Positions 24,907-32,698 of a DNA stretch of 64,000 nt are shown piece by piece. The notes beneath the pieces were generated by a model. It searched no databases. It worked only from the letters and a program-made list of their open reading frames with translations, and had not been told where the DNA came from. The stretch is from Polynucleobacter difficilis (GTDB taxonomy: Bacteria > Pseudomonadota > Gammaproteobacteria > Burkholderiales > Burkholderiaceae). How positions within the stretch are numbered: position 1 is the stretch's first letter; every line of letters starts with the position of its first letter. The stretch lies in NCBI RefSeq assembly GCF_003065365.1, contig NZ_CP023276.1, forward strand, positions 992,001 through 1,056,000, read 5' to 3'. Made by a program: the position numbers and the translations under genes.

Positions 24907-25878
24907 TTAGTAATTCTTTTTGAGATCCATACCGGCATACAGGCTAGCCACTTGCGTACCGTAACCATTAAACATCTCGGTTGGAATCTTAGGCGCAAAA
25001 ATTCCCCGGTTATCACCGAGGCGACGCTCGGTAGCCTGACTCCACCGCGGATGACTAACATTGGGGTTGACGTTGGAGTAAAAACCATACTCACGGGGCG
25101 CCGACCTAACCCAGCTGGTCACAGGCATCTTCTCCGTTAAACGAATCGACACAATCGACTTCGCGCTTTTGAATCCATACTTCCAGGGCACCACGATCCG
25201 CACTGGGGCACCATTTTGCTTTGGTAGCACCTCGCCATAGAGGCCCAAGGTTAGCAAGGTAAGTGGGTTCATTGCTTCATCTAAGCGTAAAGCCTCACGG
25301 TATGGCCAGTCCAAAATGGGGCGGGCTAGACCCGGCATTTGCTGAGGGTCTGCAAGGGTCACAAACTCGATGAACTTGGCCGAACCCAATGGCTCAACTA
25401 CATTGAGCAATTTAGACAATGAGTAACCATTCCACGGAATAACCATTGACCAGCCCTCAACACAGCGCATCCGGTAGATCCGCTCTTCGATTGGCGCCAA
25501 TTTCAGTAAGGCATCAATATCAATCGTCATCGGCTTTTTAACCAGGCCTTCGATCGTAACTGTCCAAGGACTGGTTTTCAAAGAGCCAGCACGGCGCGCA
25601 GGATCGCTCTTGTCCATGCCAAACTCGTAGAAATTGTTATAGGTGGTCACTTCTTTGTATTCCGAGAGGGTCTCTTTGGTGGAATACGGCGACTCAATGA
25701 CATTCTTAAACTTCACCGCATCGGGATTGCTCGCAAATGCTTCCCGTGAAAACCACGGCGCCAACGCCATACCCATGCCTCCCGCTGCCGCAAGCTGGAT
25801 TAAAGAGCGGCGTTGCTCAAAAATAGACTTTGGTGTGATGTCGCTCGTTTGAATCGTCGGATCGTGAAAAGCTTTCAT
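24907..25878 (-). CDS. msrP: Periplasmic molybdopterin methionine sulfoxide reductase MsrP
   Basis: A 323-residue molybdenum enzyme that repairs oxidised methionine in envelope proteins. It has a Tat signal (EQRRSLIQLAAAGG, residues 22-35). The molybdenum-ligating cysteine is in YRMRCVEGWSMVIPW, and the sulfite-oxidase fold continues with GAPVRIVVPWKYGFKSAKSIV. The length agrees with E. coli YedY. It precedes msrQ without a gap. A second molybdenum enzyme, SoxC, and molybdate transporter genes lie about 15 kb away. Confidence 0.96.
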   Translation of the reverse strand: MKAFHDPTIQTSDITPKSIFEQRRSLIQLAAAGGMGMALAPWFSREAFASNPDAVKFKNVIESPYSTKETLSEYKEVTTYNNFYEFGMDKSDPARRAGSLKTSPWTVTIEGLVKKPMTIDIDALLKLAPIEERIYRMRCVEGWSMVIPWNGYSLSKLLNVVEPLGSAKFIEFVTLADPQQMPGLARPILDWPYREALRLDEAMNPLTLLTLGLYGEVLPKQNGAPVRIVVPWKYGFKSAKSIVSIRLTEKMPVTSWVRSAPREYGFYSNVNPNVSHPRWSQATERRLGDNRGIFAPKIPTEMFNGYGTQVASLYAGMDLKKNY

Positions 25879-25880
25879 GC

Positions 25881-26582
25881 TTAAACCTTTATCTTAAATG
25901 GCGTGAAATTGGTGTGGGTGTCGTAATAATCTTCGTTCTCTTTTTTCTTTAAAAATCCAACTACGGCATACGTCATGGGTGTTGCTAAAACCTCCCACAG
26001 GGTTTTAAGAACATACTGCGCCAGCGCCACTTGAATAATTTCGCTGGTTGACCAGATGCCGTAAAACGCAATCATATAAAAGAGGCTGGAATCGACCAAC
26101 TCCCCTACTGCGGTGGAGCCGATGGTGCGGGTCCATAAATGTCTACCCTGCGTCAATATTTTCATTTTTGCCATGACGTAGCTATTGGATAAGCTACCGC
26201 ACCAAAATGCAATCATTGACCCGAGCGCAATCCGCCAGGAATTTCCAAACACCGTCTCCAGTCCACTCTGATATCCAGCCATATAGGATCCTGGCGCTAC
26301 CGGCAATGCAATCACCACTTGCGCCATGAGGGCCGCAAATGCGAGTGCCGCAAAGCCCATCCACACTGCCCTGCGATCATGGGCATAACCGTAGACTTCG
26401 GTCATGATGTCGCCAAAAAAATAGGCAATAGGGAAAAACAAAATGCCGGCGCCAAAAATGACGGTACCAAATATGGGCAGATCCAGCGTAGCTACCTTGC
26501 CAGCACCAATGAAATTGCTACACAGCAGCACCACCACAAAGGCGGCAAGCAACAAATCATAATAGCGGTGGTGGCGTTGCAT
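25881..26582 (-). CDS. Queuosine precursor transporter (YhhQ family)
   Basis: A 233-residue membrane protein with about six helices and the family pieces LLCSNFIGAGKV, FFPIAYFFGDIMTEVYGY and GTFGSTAVGE-like segment RTIGSTAVGELVDSSLFY. YhhQ proteins import 7-cyano-7-deazaguanine or preQ1 for tRNA queuosine. It is 2 bases upstream of msrP on the same strand. I see no preQ1 riboswitch in the 95 bases before it. Confidence 0.92.
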   Translation of the reverse strand: MQRHHRYYDLLLAAFVVVLLCSNFIGAGKVATLDLPIFGTVIFGAGILFFPIAYFFGDIMTEVYGYAHDRRAVWMGFAALAFAALMAQVVIALPVAPGSYMAGYQSGLETVFGNSWRIALGSMIAFWCGSLSNSYVMAKMKILTQGRHLWTRTIGSTAVGELVDSSLFYMIAFYGIWSTSEIIQVALAQYVLKTLWEVLATPMTYAVVGFLKKKENEDYYDTHTNFTPFKIKV

Positions 26583-26677
26583 GGGTTTTAGGTGGGCGCT
26601 AACAGCAGGTTTAAGCCAAAAGTTGGATAATCAATAGGATAGCTGGATTTAACAGAAAACACAGGAAATGCCGATAT

Positions 26678-27856
26678 ATGAGTAAGCCGATTTTTCACTG
26701 GGAAGACCCCTTAATGTTGGATGCCCAGCTCACTAGCGAAGAGCGCATGATTCGGGATGCCGCCTTTGAATATGCGCAAGGCAGTCTCGCCCCACGCGTT
26801 CATGACGCCTTTCGGAACGAAACAACCGATCCCGCTATTTTCCGTGAAATGGGTGAATTGGGCTTGCTCGGCATTACGATCCCGGAAGAATACGGTGGCG
26901 CCAACCTCAATTACGTCTCGTATGGCCTCATTGCCCGCGAAATCGAGCGAGTCGACTCCGGTTATCGCTCGATGATGAGCGTGCAGTCATCCCTCGTCAT
27001 GGTGCCGATCAATGAATTTGGTAGCAAGGCACAAAAAGAAAAGTTTTTACCTAAATTAGCCAGTGGCGAGTGGATTGGGTGCTTCGGTTTAACGGAACCC
27101 AACTACGGCTCGGATGCGGGCGCGATGATTACCCGGGCGCGCACTGTACCGGGCGGTTTTGAACTCACCGGCTCCAAAATGTGGATTTCGAATTCACCGA
27201 TTGCGGATGTATTTGTGGTCTGGGCCAAGAACGACGAAGGCGTGATTCGGGGCTACATTTTAGAAAAAGGCATGAAGGGTTTATCGGCGCCGAAGATTTC
27301 CGGCAAGATGAGCCTTCGCGCCTCCATTACCGGCGAGATCGTGATGGACAGCGTTTTTGTTCCCACTGAAAACGAGTTCCCGGAAATCACTGGACTTAAA
27401 GGCCCCTTCACCTGCCTTAATTCAGCGCGCTACGGTATTTCATGGGGGGTACTCGGCGCTGCTGAAGATTGTTGGTTTAAAGCACGGCAGTACACCATGG
27501 ACCGCCAGCAATTTGGCCGCCCACTGGCAGCCAATCAGCTGATCCAGAAAAAATTAGCCGACATGCAAACCGACATCGCCCTAGCGTTGCAGGGATGTTT
27601 ACGTCTTGGTCGCATGAAAGATGAGCACATTGCCGCTCCAGAGATCACCTCGATCATGAAACGTAACTCCTGCGGTAAGGCCCTCGATATTGCGCGCATG
27701 GCGCGCGACATGCACGGCGGTAATGGCGTGTCAGATGAATACGGCGTGATTCGCCACATGCTCAATCTAGAGGCAGTCAATACCTATGAGGGCACTCATG
27801 ATATTCATGCTCTGATTTTGGGCCGTGCGCAAACGGGTATTCAGGCATTTAGCTGA
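26678..27856 (+). CDS. gcdH: Glutaryl-CoA dehydrogenase
   Basis: A 392-residue FAD enzyme of the acyl-CoA dehydrogenase family that oxidises and decarboxylates glutaryl-CoA to crotonyl-CoA in lysine and tryptophan catabolism. The catalytic glutamate lies in NTYEGTHDIHALILG. The FAD-site stretches CFGLTEPNYGSDAG and KMWISNSPIADVFVVWAK, and SARYGISWGVLGAAE, match the GcdH subgroup. It has no partner genes nearby and ends before a good terminator. Confidence 0.94.
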   Translation: MSKPIFHWEDPLMLDAQLTSEERMIRDAAFEYAQGSLAPRVHDAFRNETTDPAIFREMGELGLLGITIPEEYGGANLNYVSYGLIAREIERVDSGYRSMMSVQSSLVMVPINEFGSKAQKEKFLPKLASGEWIGCFGLTEPNYGSDAGAMITRARTVPGGFELTGSKMWISNSPIADVFVVWAKNDEGVIRGYILEKGMKGLSAPKISGKMSLRASITGEIVMDSVFVPTENEFPEITGLKGPFTCLNSARYGISWGVLGAAEDCWFKARQYTMDRQQFGRPLAANQLIQKKLADMQTDIALALQGCLRLGRMKDEHIAAPEITSIMKRNSCGKALDIARMARDMHGGNGVSDEYGVIRHMLNLEAVNTYEGTHDIHALILGRAQTGIQAFS

Positions 27857-27888
27857 TGTAAAGCTACCGACTGAAGTGGGTAGATTGG

Positions 27889-27922
27889 AGAGGCTAGGCG
27901 TAATGCACTAGCCTCTTTTTTA
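27889..27922 (+). terminator. Rho-independent terminator after gcdH
   Basis: GAGGCTAG (27890-27897) pairs perfectly with CTAGCCTC (27908-27915), with a 10-base loop, followed by TTTTTTAT. It lies 33 bases after the gcdH stop, just before the convergent mnmH stop. Confidence 0.85.
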
Positions 27923-28999
27923 TTGCTGCCGCACTCGCATGGCGCCAGCCACCTTCGCAAAATCGGCATCACTATCGCTATCCAAGGATACAAATTGTTC
28001 AGTATCGTAGCGGGGGAAATTTCGCTTGATTGATGACTGGTAGGATGGGTCGTAATGGGCAACCAATAGATCGTTAACTAAATCGGTAAACCGCCCTTCC
28101 CGAGCTTGCTGACACCATGCGGAAATAGTTTCTTTACCGTAACGGGCATTGAGCATATGTAGCTTGCTTTCAAGTGCCGGCGTATCGGTCAAAAAATGTT
28201 GATATTCGCGCATCAGCCATGCCACGCGCGTTGTATTGCTAGCCCGCACCTCAATGCACTCTCCGTCACGGATCCGCTCCATTAATGCATCCGGAACGTG
28301 AACACCGCCGACTTTTTTACTCTCCGACTCAACATAGATGATTCGTGTTGAGTCCATACTGCGCAGTGCATTCCACAGGCGCGTCTCAAATGCTTTCTGG
28401 GCGGGCTGAGGCTCTAGTGGATCACCTCCCAGTACGGAGCCGCGGTGATTGGCCAAGCCTTCTAGATCGAGCACTTGCTCGCCCTGCAACTTAAGCTCAT
28501 GCAATACGCGCGTCTTGCCACTGCCAGTCATGCCACAAATCACCCGAAAGGAACACTGTTTTGCAGCTACATCGAGCTCGGTAATCACCTGCCGCCGAAA
28601 TCCCTGATAACCGCCATCGAGTTGCACTGCCTTCCAACCAATCCGCTGCAAGATGTGCGTAAAAGCACCACTGCGTTCGCCGCCACGCCAGCAGTAGATC
28701 AATGGACGCCACTCGCGTGGCATATCGATAAAGCGGGCATCAAGGTGGCGAGCAATGTTTTTTGCTACCAATGCGGCGCCACGCTTCTTTGCAGCAAATG
28801 GGGATTCTTGCTTATACAGAGTACCAATCAGAATGCGCTCATCATTATCGAGAACGGGGCAATTGATCGCACCCGGGATATGGTCTAGCGCAAATTCGGC
28901 TGGCGAGCGGGTATCAATGACGCAATCAAACGTACTCAGCTGGGTACTGAGCAATGCTGGCAAGAGCTTGGCTGAATCGCCAGCACCCTGCGCTGCCAT
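27920..28999 (-). CDS. mnmH: tRNA 2-selenouridine synthase
   Basis: A 359-residue two-domain enzyme (also called SelU/YbbB) that converts 2-thiouridine at the wobble position to geranyl- and then selenouridine. The N-terminal rhodanese domain (residues 10-140) carries the active cysteine in LIYCWRGGERSGAF. A P-loop domain follows with GMTGSGKTRVL near residue 190. No selD is in this window, so it is not possible to say whether selenium or only geranylation is used. Confidence 0.94.
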   Translation of the reverse strand: MAAQGAGDSAKLLPALLSTQLSTFDCVIDTRSPAEFALDHIPGAINCPVLDNDERILIGTLYKQESPFAAKKRGAALVAKNIARHLDARFIDMPREWRPLIYCWRGGERSGAFTHILQRIGWKAVQLDGGYQGFRRQVITELDVAAKQCSFRVICGMTGSGKTRVLHELKLQGEQVLDLEGLANHRGSVLGGDPLEPQPAQKAFETRLWNALRSMDSTRIIYVESESKKVGGVHVPDALMERIRDGECIEVRASNTTRVAWLMREYQHFLTDTPALESKLHMLNARYGKETISAWCQQAREGRFTDLVNDLLVAHYDPSYQSSIKRNFPRYDTEQFVSLDSDSDADFAKVAGAMRVRQQ

Positions 29000-29000
29000 C

Positions 29001-29432
29001 CTAGCGCAATACTTTCAGGATGGATTCAGGCCAAGGCATCGATTTGTTCTTTTCTAAATCAACCCACAGCATGGTAGCGCCGCCAGCAGCACACAGGACT
29101 GGCTCTTGGTCAGCGCTGGGACCAATCAGATCCATGGTATTTAACAGGTCAACAGTTGAGTTGCCAATCTGACCAACAAAGGTGCTGACGCGCAAGAATG
29201 CTGGAAAACTGACTTGCTTGTAAAAGTTGCAAAAGCCGTTCACCATAATCATCGCTTCTTTTTCTGCGGTGCAGCTAAAGCCGAGTGAAGTAATCCATTC
29301 AATCCGAGCTTGCTCCATATACCGAAAGTAAACGGTGTTATTAATGTGCCGGTACGAGTCCATATCACCCCAACGAATGGAGATGATCGTCTCATGAATC
29401 TTTTTCTTGTTTTCAGGAATATCAATGCGCAT
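29001..29432 (-). CDS. 4HBT/YbgC-type acyl-CoA thioesterase
   Basis: A 143-residue hotdog thioesterase with the catalytic motif WGDMDSYRHINNTVYFRYMEQAR, in which the aspartate and HxN are the active residues of the 4-hydroxybenzoyl-CoA thioesterase type. It sits one base upstream of mnmH on the same strand. No tol-pal genes are nearby, so a YbgC cell-envelope role is not supported by context. Confidence 0.88.
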   Translation of the reverse strand: MRIDIPENKKKIHETIISIRWGDMDSYRHINNTVYFRYMEQARIEWITSLGFSCTAEKEAMIMVNGFCNFYKQVSFPAFLRVSTFVGQIGNSTVDLLNTMDLIGPSADQEPVLCAAGGATMLWVDLEKNKSMPWPESILKVLR

Positions 29433-29461
29433 GATCTAGCCTCTCTATTCCAATTGCCGTA

Positions 29462-29773
29462 TTACTTGGATTGCGCAAATACAGTGGTGTGGAGTTGCGA
29501 CATGGCTTTTGCTAAATCAAAGTCCAACTGGGTAAGGCCGCCCTTGTCATGCGTCGATAAATGCACCGTAACCTTGTTCCAGCAATTCGACCAATCGGGA
29601 TGGTGGTTCATTTGTTCCGCATGCAAGGCCGCTGCGGTCATAAATGCAAACGCGCATTTAAAGTCTGCAAACACAAAAGTGCAAACTAAGCGATCGGGGT
29701 CACGGGCAATTTGCCACTGCGGCAATTGCTCAAGTTGACTCGCTTGCTCCGACTGCGTTAACAGGCTTGGCAT
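29462..29773 (-). CDS. phhB: Pterin-4a-carbinolamine dehydratase
   Basis: A 103-residue PCD/DCoH protein. The active-site region reads AEQMNHHPDWSNCWNKV, with the usual paired histidines, after the core FKCAFAFMTAAALHAEQ. It dehydrates the carbinolamine formed by aromatic amino-acid hydroxylases. No phenylalanine hydroxylase is in the window. It lies 3 bases after the DUF442 gene and may ride on the persulfide-regulon transcript. Confidence 0.93.
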   Translation of the reverse strand: MPSLLTQSEQASQLEQLPQWQIARDPDRLVCTFVFADFKCAFAFMTAAALHAEQMNHHPDWSNCWNKVTVHLSTHDKGGLTQLDFDLAKAMSQLHTTVFAQSK

Positions 29774-29776
29774 TGC

Positions 29777-30121
29777 TTAGCCAAGCTGCAGTGCAAGCTG
29801 ATACAAATTGGTTGAACGTGCACCTGAGCGGCAAAAAGCCAAAATGGGGCCGGGCATTGTTTTTAGGAGCCGACTCATTTCTTGTACCTCGGCCGGCGTC
29901 ATCGCCCCTGGCACTACCGGCAAATAGGCGTAATGCAAACCCAGGGCCTCTGCTTGCGCAGCAATATCGGCATTCTTAGGCTGCGATGGACCTGCTTCGC
30001 CGTCTGGGCGGTTATTAATGACGCTCTTATAGCCTTGGGCAGCAATTTCAGTCAACTGGGCAGGCTCGATTTGGCCTGCAGTGCCAAAGGCAGTGTTGTG
30101 GCAAGTAATGGCAACGCTCAT
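29777..30121 (-). CDS. DUF442/TIGR01244-type phosphatase-like sulfur transferase
   Basis: A 114-residue protein with a tyrosine-phosphatase-like fold and the active loop FCRSGARS near residue 96. In many bacteria this domain is fused to, or encoded beside, persulfide dioxygenase (Blh) and YeeE/YedE proteins. Here it lies 29 bases downstream of two half-size YeeE/YedE genes and shares their promoter region, so a role in persulfide or sulfide metabolism is likely. The substrate is unproven. Confidence 0.85.
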   Translation of the reverse strand: MSVAITCHNTAFGTAGQIEPAQLTEIAAQGYKSVINNRPDGEAGPSQPKNADIAAQAEALGLHYAYLPVVPGAMTPAEVQEMSRLLKTMPGPILAFCRSGARSTNLYQLALQLG

Positions 30122-30150
30122 CTCATCCTCGTACTAAAGCAGTAAAAGGT

Positions 30151-30600
30151 CTATTTTAAAGCAGGAGCCCGTTTATTGCCGCTAAAGAACCATTCGCAAG
30201 CCGCCATGCCAACCAGCATGGCCAAAACAAAGACCAAGGGCTTAGCATGCCCAGTACCGAGCGCCACTAAAGCGGGGCCGGGACAAAACCCAGCAATGCC
30301 CCAGCCAAGGCCAAATAGGAGACTGCCAATCACCAATCGCTTATCGATATCGCGGCGCGTTGGGATTTGCAGGGCATCGCCAAAAAAGCTTTGCGTCCGC
30401 TTCTTGGCCAAATAAAACGCCACCAAACCTACTAATACAGCACCGCCCATCACAAAAATCAAGGAAGGGTCCCATGCGCCACCCAGATCAAGAAAAGCTA
30501 AGATCTTTTCTGGATTACTCATTCCGGAGACAAGCAGCCCCAGGCCAAACAAAACACCAATCAGGTATTGACTTACGAGTCCAACGGATTTGCGCATCAT
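30151..30600 (-). CDS. Half-size YeeE/YedE-family membrane protein (second of pair)
   Basis: A 149-residue membrane protein with four hydrophobic helices and the cysteine motif GIAGFCPGPALVALGTG, the mark of the second half of YeeE/YedE (DUF6691-like) transporters. I start at ATG 30600, which overlaps the stop of the preceding half-size gene (ATGA), not at 30699. Paired half-size proteins of this type are associated with persulfide or sulfur-compound import under BigR/SqrR-type control. The orientation and transported compound are not shown by the sequence. Confidence 0.88.
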   Translation of the reverse strand: MMRKSVGLVSQYLIGVLFGLGLLVSGMSNPEKILAFLDLGGAWDPSLIFVMGGAVLVGLVAFYLAKKRTQSFFGDALQIPTRRDIDKRLVIGSLLFGLGWGIAGFCPGPALVALGTGHAKPLVFVLAMLVGMAACEWFFSGNKRAPALK

Positions 30601-31031
30601 GAGAGTACGTGCCGAATAACAAATACGGTTAAGAAACCAGCGCCCATAAACGAGGCGGTAGCAACTAAAGAGCGTGGCGATAAACGCGATAAGCCGCAAA
30701 TGCCGTGGCCACTAGTACAGCCAGAGCCATAATGTGCGCCAAAACCTACCAATAAACCAGCCAGAATCAATGCGCCCCACTCGGCCTGAATTATTTGCGT
30801 AGGATGAAAGTCAAATAAAAATCCCGCCCAAAAAGAGGCAGTCAATAGGCCCAGTACGAAACAAATGCGCCAAAACAGATCGTTCTTTTGAAGGCGTAAC
30901 AGTCCGCTCACAATCCCGCTGATGCCGAGGATGCGGCCATGAAAATGAATGTAGAGTGCCGCAGCAATACCCAGCAGAACGCCGCCGAATAAAGCCGGTC
31001 CAGGTGTAAACGCAGTCCAATCAATGTACAT
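30597..31031 (-). CDS. Half-size YeeE/YedE-family membrane protein (first of pair)
   Basis: A 144-residue membrane protein starting MYIDWTAFTPGP. It has four hydrophobic helices and the cysteine-containing stretch GSGCTSGHGICGLSRLSPRS of YeeE/YedE sulfur transporters. I choose ATG 31031 because GGAG lies 8 bases before it; the frame is open to 31070. The gene is first in a minus-strand operon (two YeeE/YedE halves, DUF442, probably phhB) and begins 66 bases from the 28-bp palindrome at 31097-31124. Confidence 0.9.
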   Translation of the reverse strand: MYIDWTAFTPGPALFGGVLLGIAAALYIHFHGRILGISGIVSGLLRLQKNDLFWRICFVLGLLTASFWAGFLFDFHPTQIIQAEWGALILAGLLVGFGAHYGSGCTSGHGICGLSRLSPRSLVATASFMGAGFLTVFVIRHVLS

Positions 31032-31096
31032 TGCCTTGCTCCAAAATAGTAAGGTCATGCTGAGGCTCACTATTTAGCCTCTAACAATACTTAGTA

Positions 31097-31124
31097 TAAC
31101 ATTATATGTAAATATATAATGTTA
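31097..31124. promoter_or_regulatory. 28-bp palindromic operator, copy 1 (BigR/SqrR-like site)
   Basis: Arms TAACATTATAT and ATATAATGTTA form a perfect 11-bp inverted repeat around a 6-base centre GTAAAT. The site lies upstream of the half-size YeeE/YedE operon. A second copy with the same left arm and nearly the same centre lies at 44590-44617 before persulfide dioxygenase. Even the preceding TAGTA is shared. Binding by the ArsR protein of 43376-43684 is inference from family knowledge. Confidence 0.75.
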
Positions 31125-31153
31125 ATTCCTGGGTATAACCAGAAAATATGCAA

Positions 31154-31166
31154 AAGCCTTGGGCTT
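31154..31166 (-). terminator. Possible terminator after the SoxT-like gene
   Basis: On the minus strand AAGCC-CAA-GGCTT is followed by TTGCATATTTT. The stem is only 5 bp and overlaps the stop codon, so this is weak, but it lies where the sox transcript would be expected to end before the next operator. Confidence 0.3.
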
Positions 31167-32286
31167 ATTGGCAGGGATTGGGCGCCATACGCCATTGCAG
31201 ATAGAGCAGGCAAAGGTATGCGCCTAGGATAAATCCTGGCAATGCGATAAAGGAGCCGATGGCGAGCGTTGAGATTCCAGTTAGGCCTTGTCCAACGGTA
31301 CAGCCCATTGCGGTAATGCCACCAAAACCCATTAAGGCACCACCAAGCAAGTGATTGCCGGTATCTTCGGCATTCCGGAAGGATTCCCAGCGGAATTTTT
31401 TTGTAGCAATGGCACTGATAGCAGATCCCGTAATGATTCCAGCAACGGCAACGATGCCTACCGTTAAGACTCTCGACGTATCGCTATACAGCATTAACCA
31501 ATCCAGAGTAAAGGCATATGGAGCAACAAACGATAGACTCTCCATGCGGCCCGTATTGGTCAGTAAAAATACCTCTTCTAAAGTATTCGGATCCTCGGCA
31601 ACGTAACCCAACGAACCTGAAACCCACCAAATCGCACAAATACCAAGGCCAATGCCAATGCCAGCCAACAAATTATCGAAGGTCCAAAAGGATTTATCGA
31701 GCACGGCATAGGCGACCATGGCGCCGCCAATTGCAAAACCCAAGATCAGCTGCAGCATGGGCTTAGCCATGCCCGTTTGCGCAGCAATCACGCTCGGTAA
31801 ATCTTGATTACTACCTAAGGTAAAAAATACTTTATCAATGGTATCCACCCGAATCACACCCAGAAAGCCGCGCATCGTCATATAGGCCGTTAGCCCCAAA
31901 ACCAAGAACACCACCACCGACTTTAAGTTACCGCCCCCAATGCGTACCAGGGTTTTGCTGCCGCAGCCCGAAGCAAGCACCATACCAATTCCAAAAAGGA
32001 CGCTGCCAATAAAAAGCGAGAGATAGAGAACGCGGGTTCCGGTGTAAATGGATTTGGATGTATCAATGATGCCGAAGTAGGACATCAGCGCAACGCCAAT
32101 CATGGCGATACCAATCGCCAACGACCATTGCTTTAGACGCGTCCAGTTCGACATAATGAACGCATCGGATACTGCACCCATGGTACAAAAGCCGGTTTTT
32201 TGCATCACGATACCGAGCACCACGGTGATTCCAAAGGTAGACCATAAAACAATCTTGCCGAGCGCGGCAACTGCTACTGAATCCAT
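31165..32286 (-). CDS. YeeE/YedE-family transporter, SoxT/TsuA-like
   Basis: A 373-residue membrane protein with about ten helices, made of two homologous halves. Key cysteines lie in QKTGFCTMGAVS, LASGCGSKTLVRIG and TAMGCTVGQGLTG, the motifs through which TsuA moves thiosulfate by hydrogen bonding. As the apparent last gene of the sox cluster it resembles SoxT, which in other sulfur oxidisers imports a sulfur compound that signals to the ArsR-type SoxR. Thiosulfate uptake for cysteine synthesis is the alternative. Confidence 0.88.
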   Translation of the reverse strand: MDSVAVAALGKIVLWSTFGITVVLGIVMQKTGFCTMGAVSDAFIMSNWTRLKQWSLAIGIAMIGVALMSYFGIIDTSKSIYTGTRVLYLSLFIGSVLFGIGMVLASGCGSKTLVRIGGGNLKSVVVFLVLGLTAYMTMRGFLGVIRVDTIDKVFFTLGSNQDLPSVIAAQTGMAKPMLQLILGFAIGGAMVAYAVLDKSFWTFDNLLAGIGIGLGICAIWWVSGSLGYVAEDPNTLEEVFLLTNTGRMESLSFVAPYAFTLDWLMLYSDTSRVLTVGIVAVAGIITGSAISAIATKKFRWESFRNAEDTGNHLLGGALMGFGGITAMGCTVGQGLTGISTLAIGSFIALPGFILGAYLCLLYLQWRMAPNPCQ

Positions 32287-32308
32287 ACTAAATAATTTCT
32301 TCTAATAA

Positions 32309-32623
32309 TTAAGGTTTGAATTTATAAAACTGCTTGTTAAGGTAGGCAACGACATCGGCCTCATCTTCTGGAAACATGTCCAAGCGGAGCTCGGTATTGC
32401 ACATTGCTACCATGGTCTTGAGCCGAGCATAGTCTTTCACCTTGCGATCTGAGCGCGTATAAATCATGTCACCATTGGAAAACCCCGTCTTTTTTGCGTG
32501 GCATGCATAGCATTTCGCTTGATCTATGGCTTTGCCATTTTGCAGATTCGGCGCGGCATGGGCTAGGCTCGATATCAGCATGGCAATCGACAACAGAACT
32601 GCTTTAGTGTTTATGCACTTCAT
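32309..32623 (-). CDS. Small periplasmic monohaem cytochrome c
   Basis: A 104-residue protein with a signal peptide ending near AHA (residue 23) and one haem motif, CYACH at 38-42. The C-terminal part has MCNTELRLDMFPEDEADVVAYLN; the Cys75-Asn76 pair is unusual for an ordinary class-I cytochrome and recalls oxygen-binding SHP-type cytochromes. It sits between the SoxT-like transporter and the SoxH-like hydrolase, so it may take electrons from Sox reactions. This assignment is tentative. Confidence 0.8.
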   Translation of the reverse strand: MKCINTKAVLLSIAMLISSLAHAAPNLQNGKAIDQAKCYACHAKKTGFSNGDMIYTRSDRKVKDYARLKTMVAMCNTELRLDMFPEDEADVVAYLNKQFYKFKP

Positions 32624-32677
32624 CGGATGACCTCTGGAGGAAAATAATGAACAAAATCAATTATTCCGCCATTTTAA

Positions 32678-32690
32678 AGCCCTATGGGCT
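32678..32690 (-). terminator. Short hairpin after the SoxH-like gene
   Basis: On the minus strand AGCCC-ATA-GGGCT is followed by TTAAAATGG. Five GC-rich pairs with a short T/A run make a leaky terminator possible between the SoxH-like and cytochrome genes. Confidence 0.3.
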
Positions 32691-32698
32691 ATTGTGGT

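Noticed and set aside
26583..26677. Possible preQ1 riboswitch before the YhhQ-family gene
   Set aside because: I could not find a stem-loop with the A-rich tail needed for the preQ1 pseudoknot.
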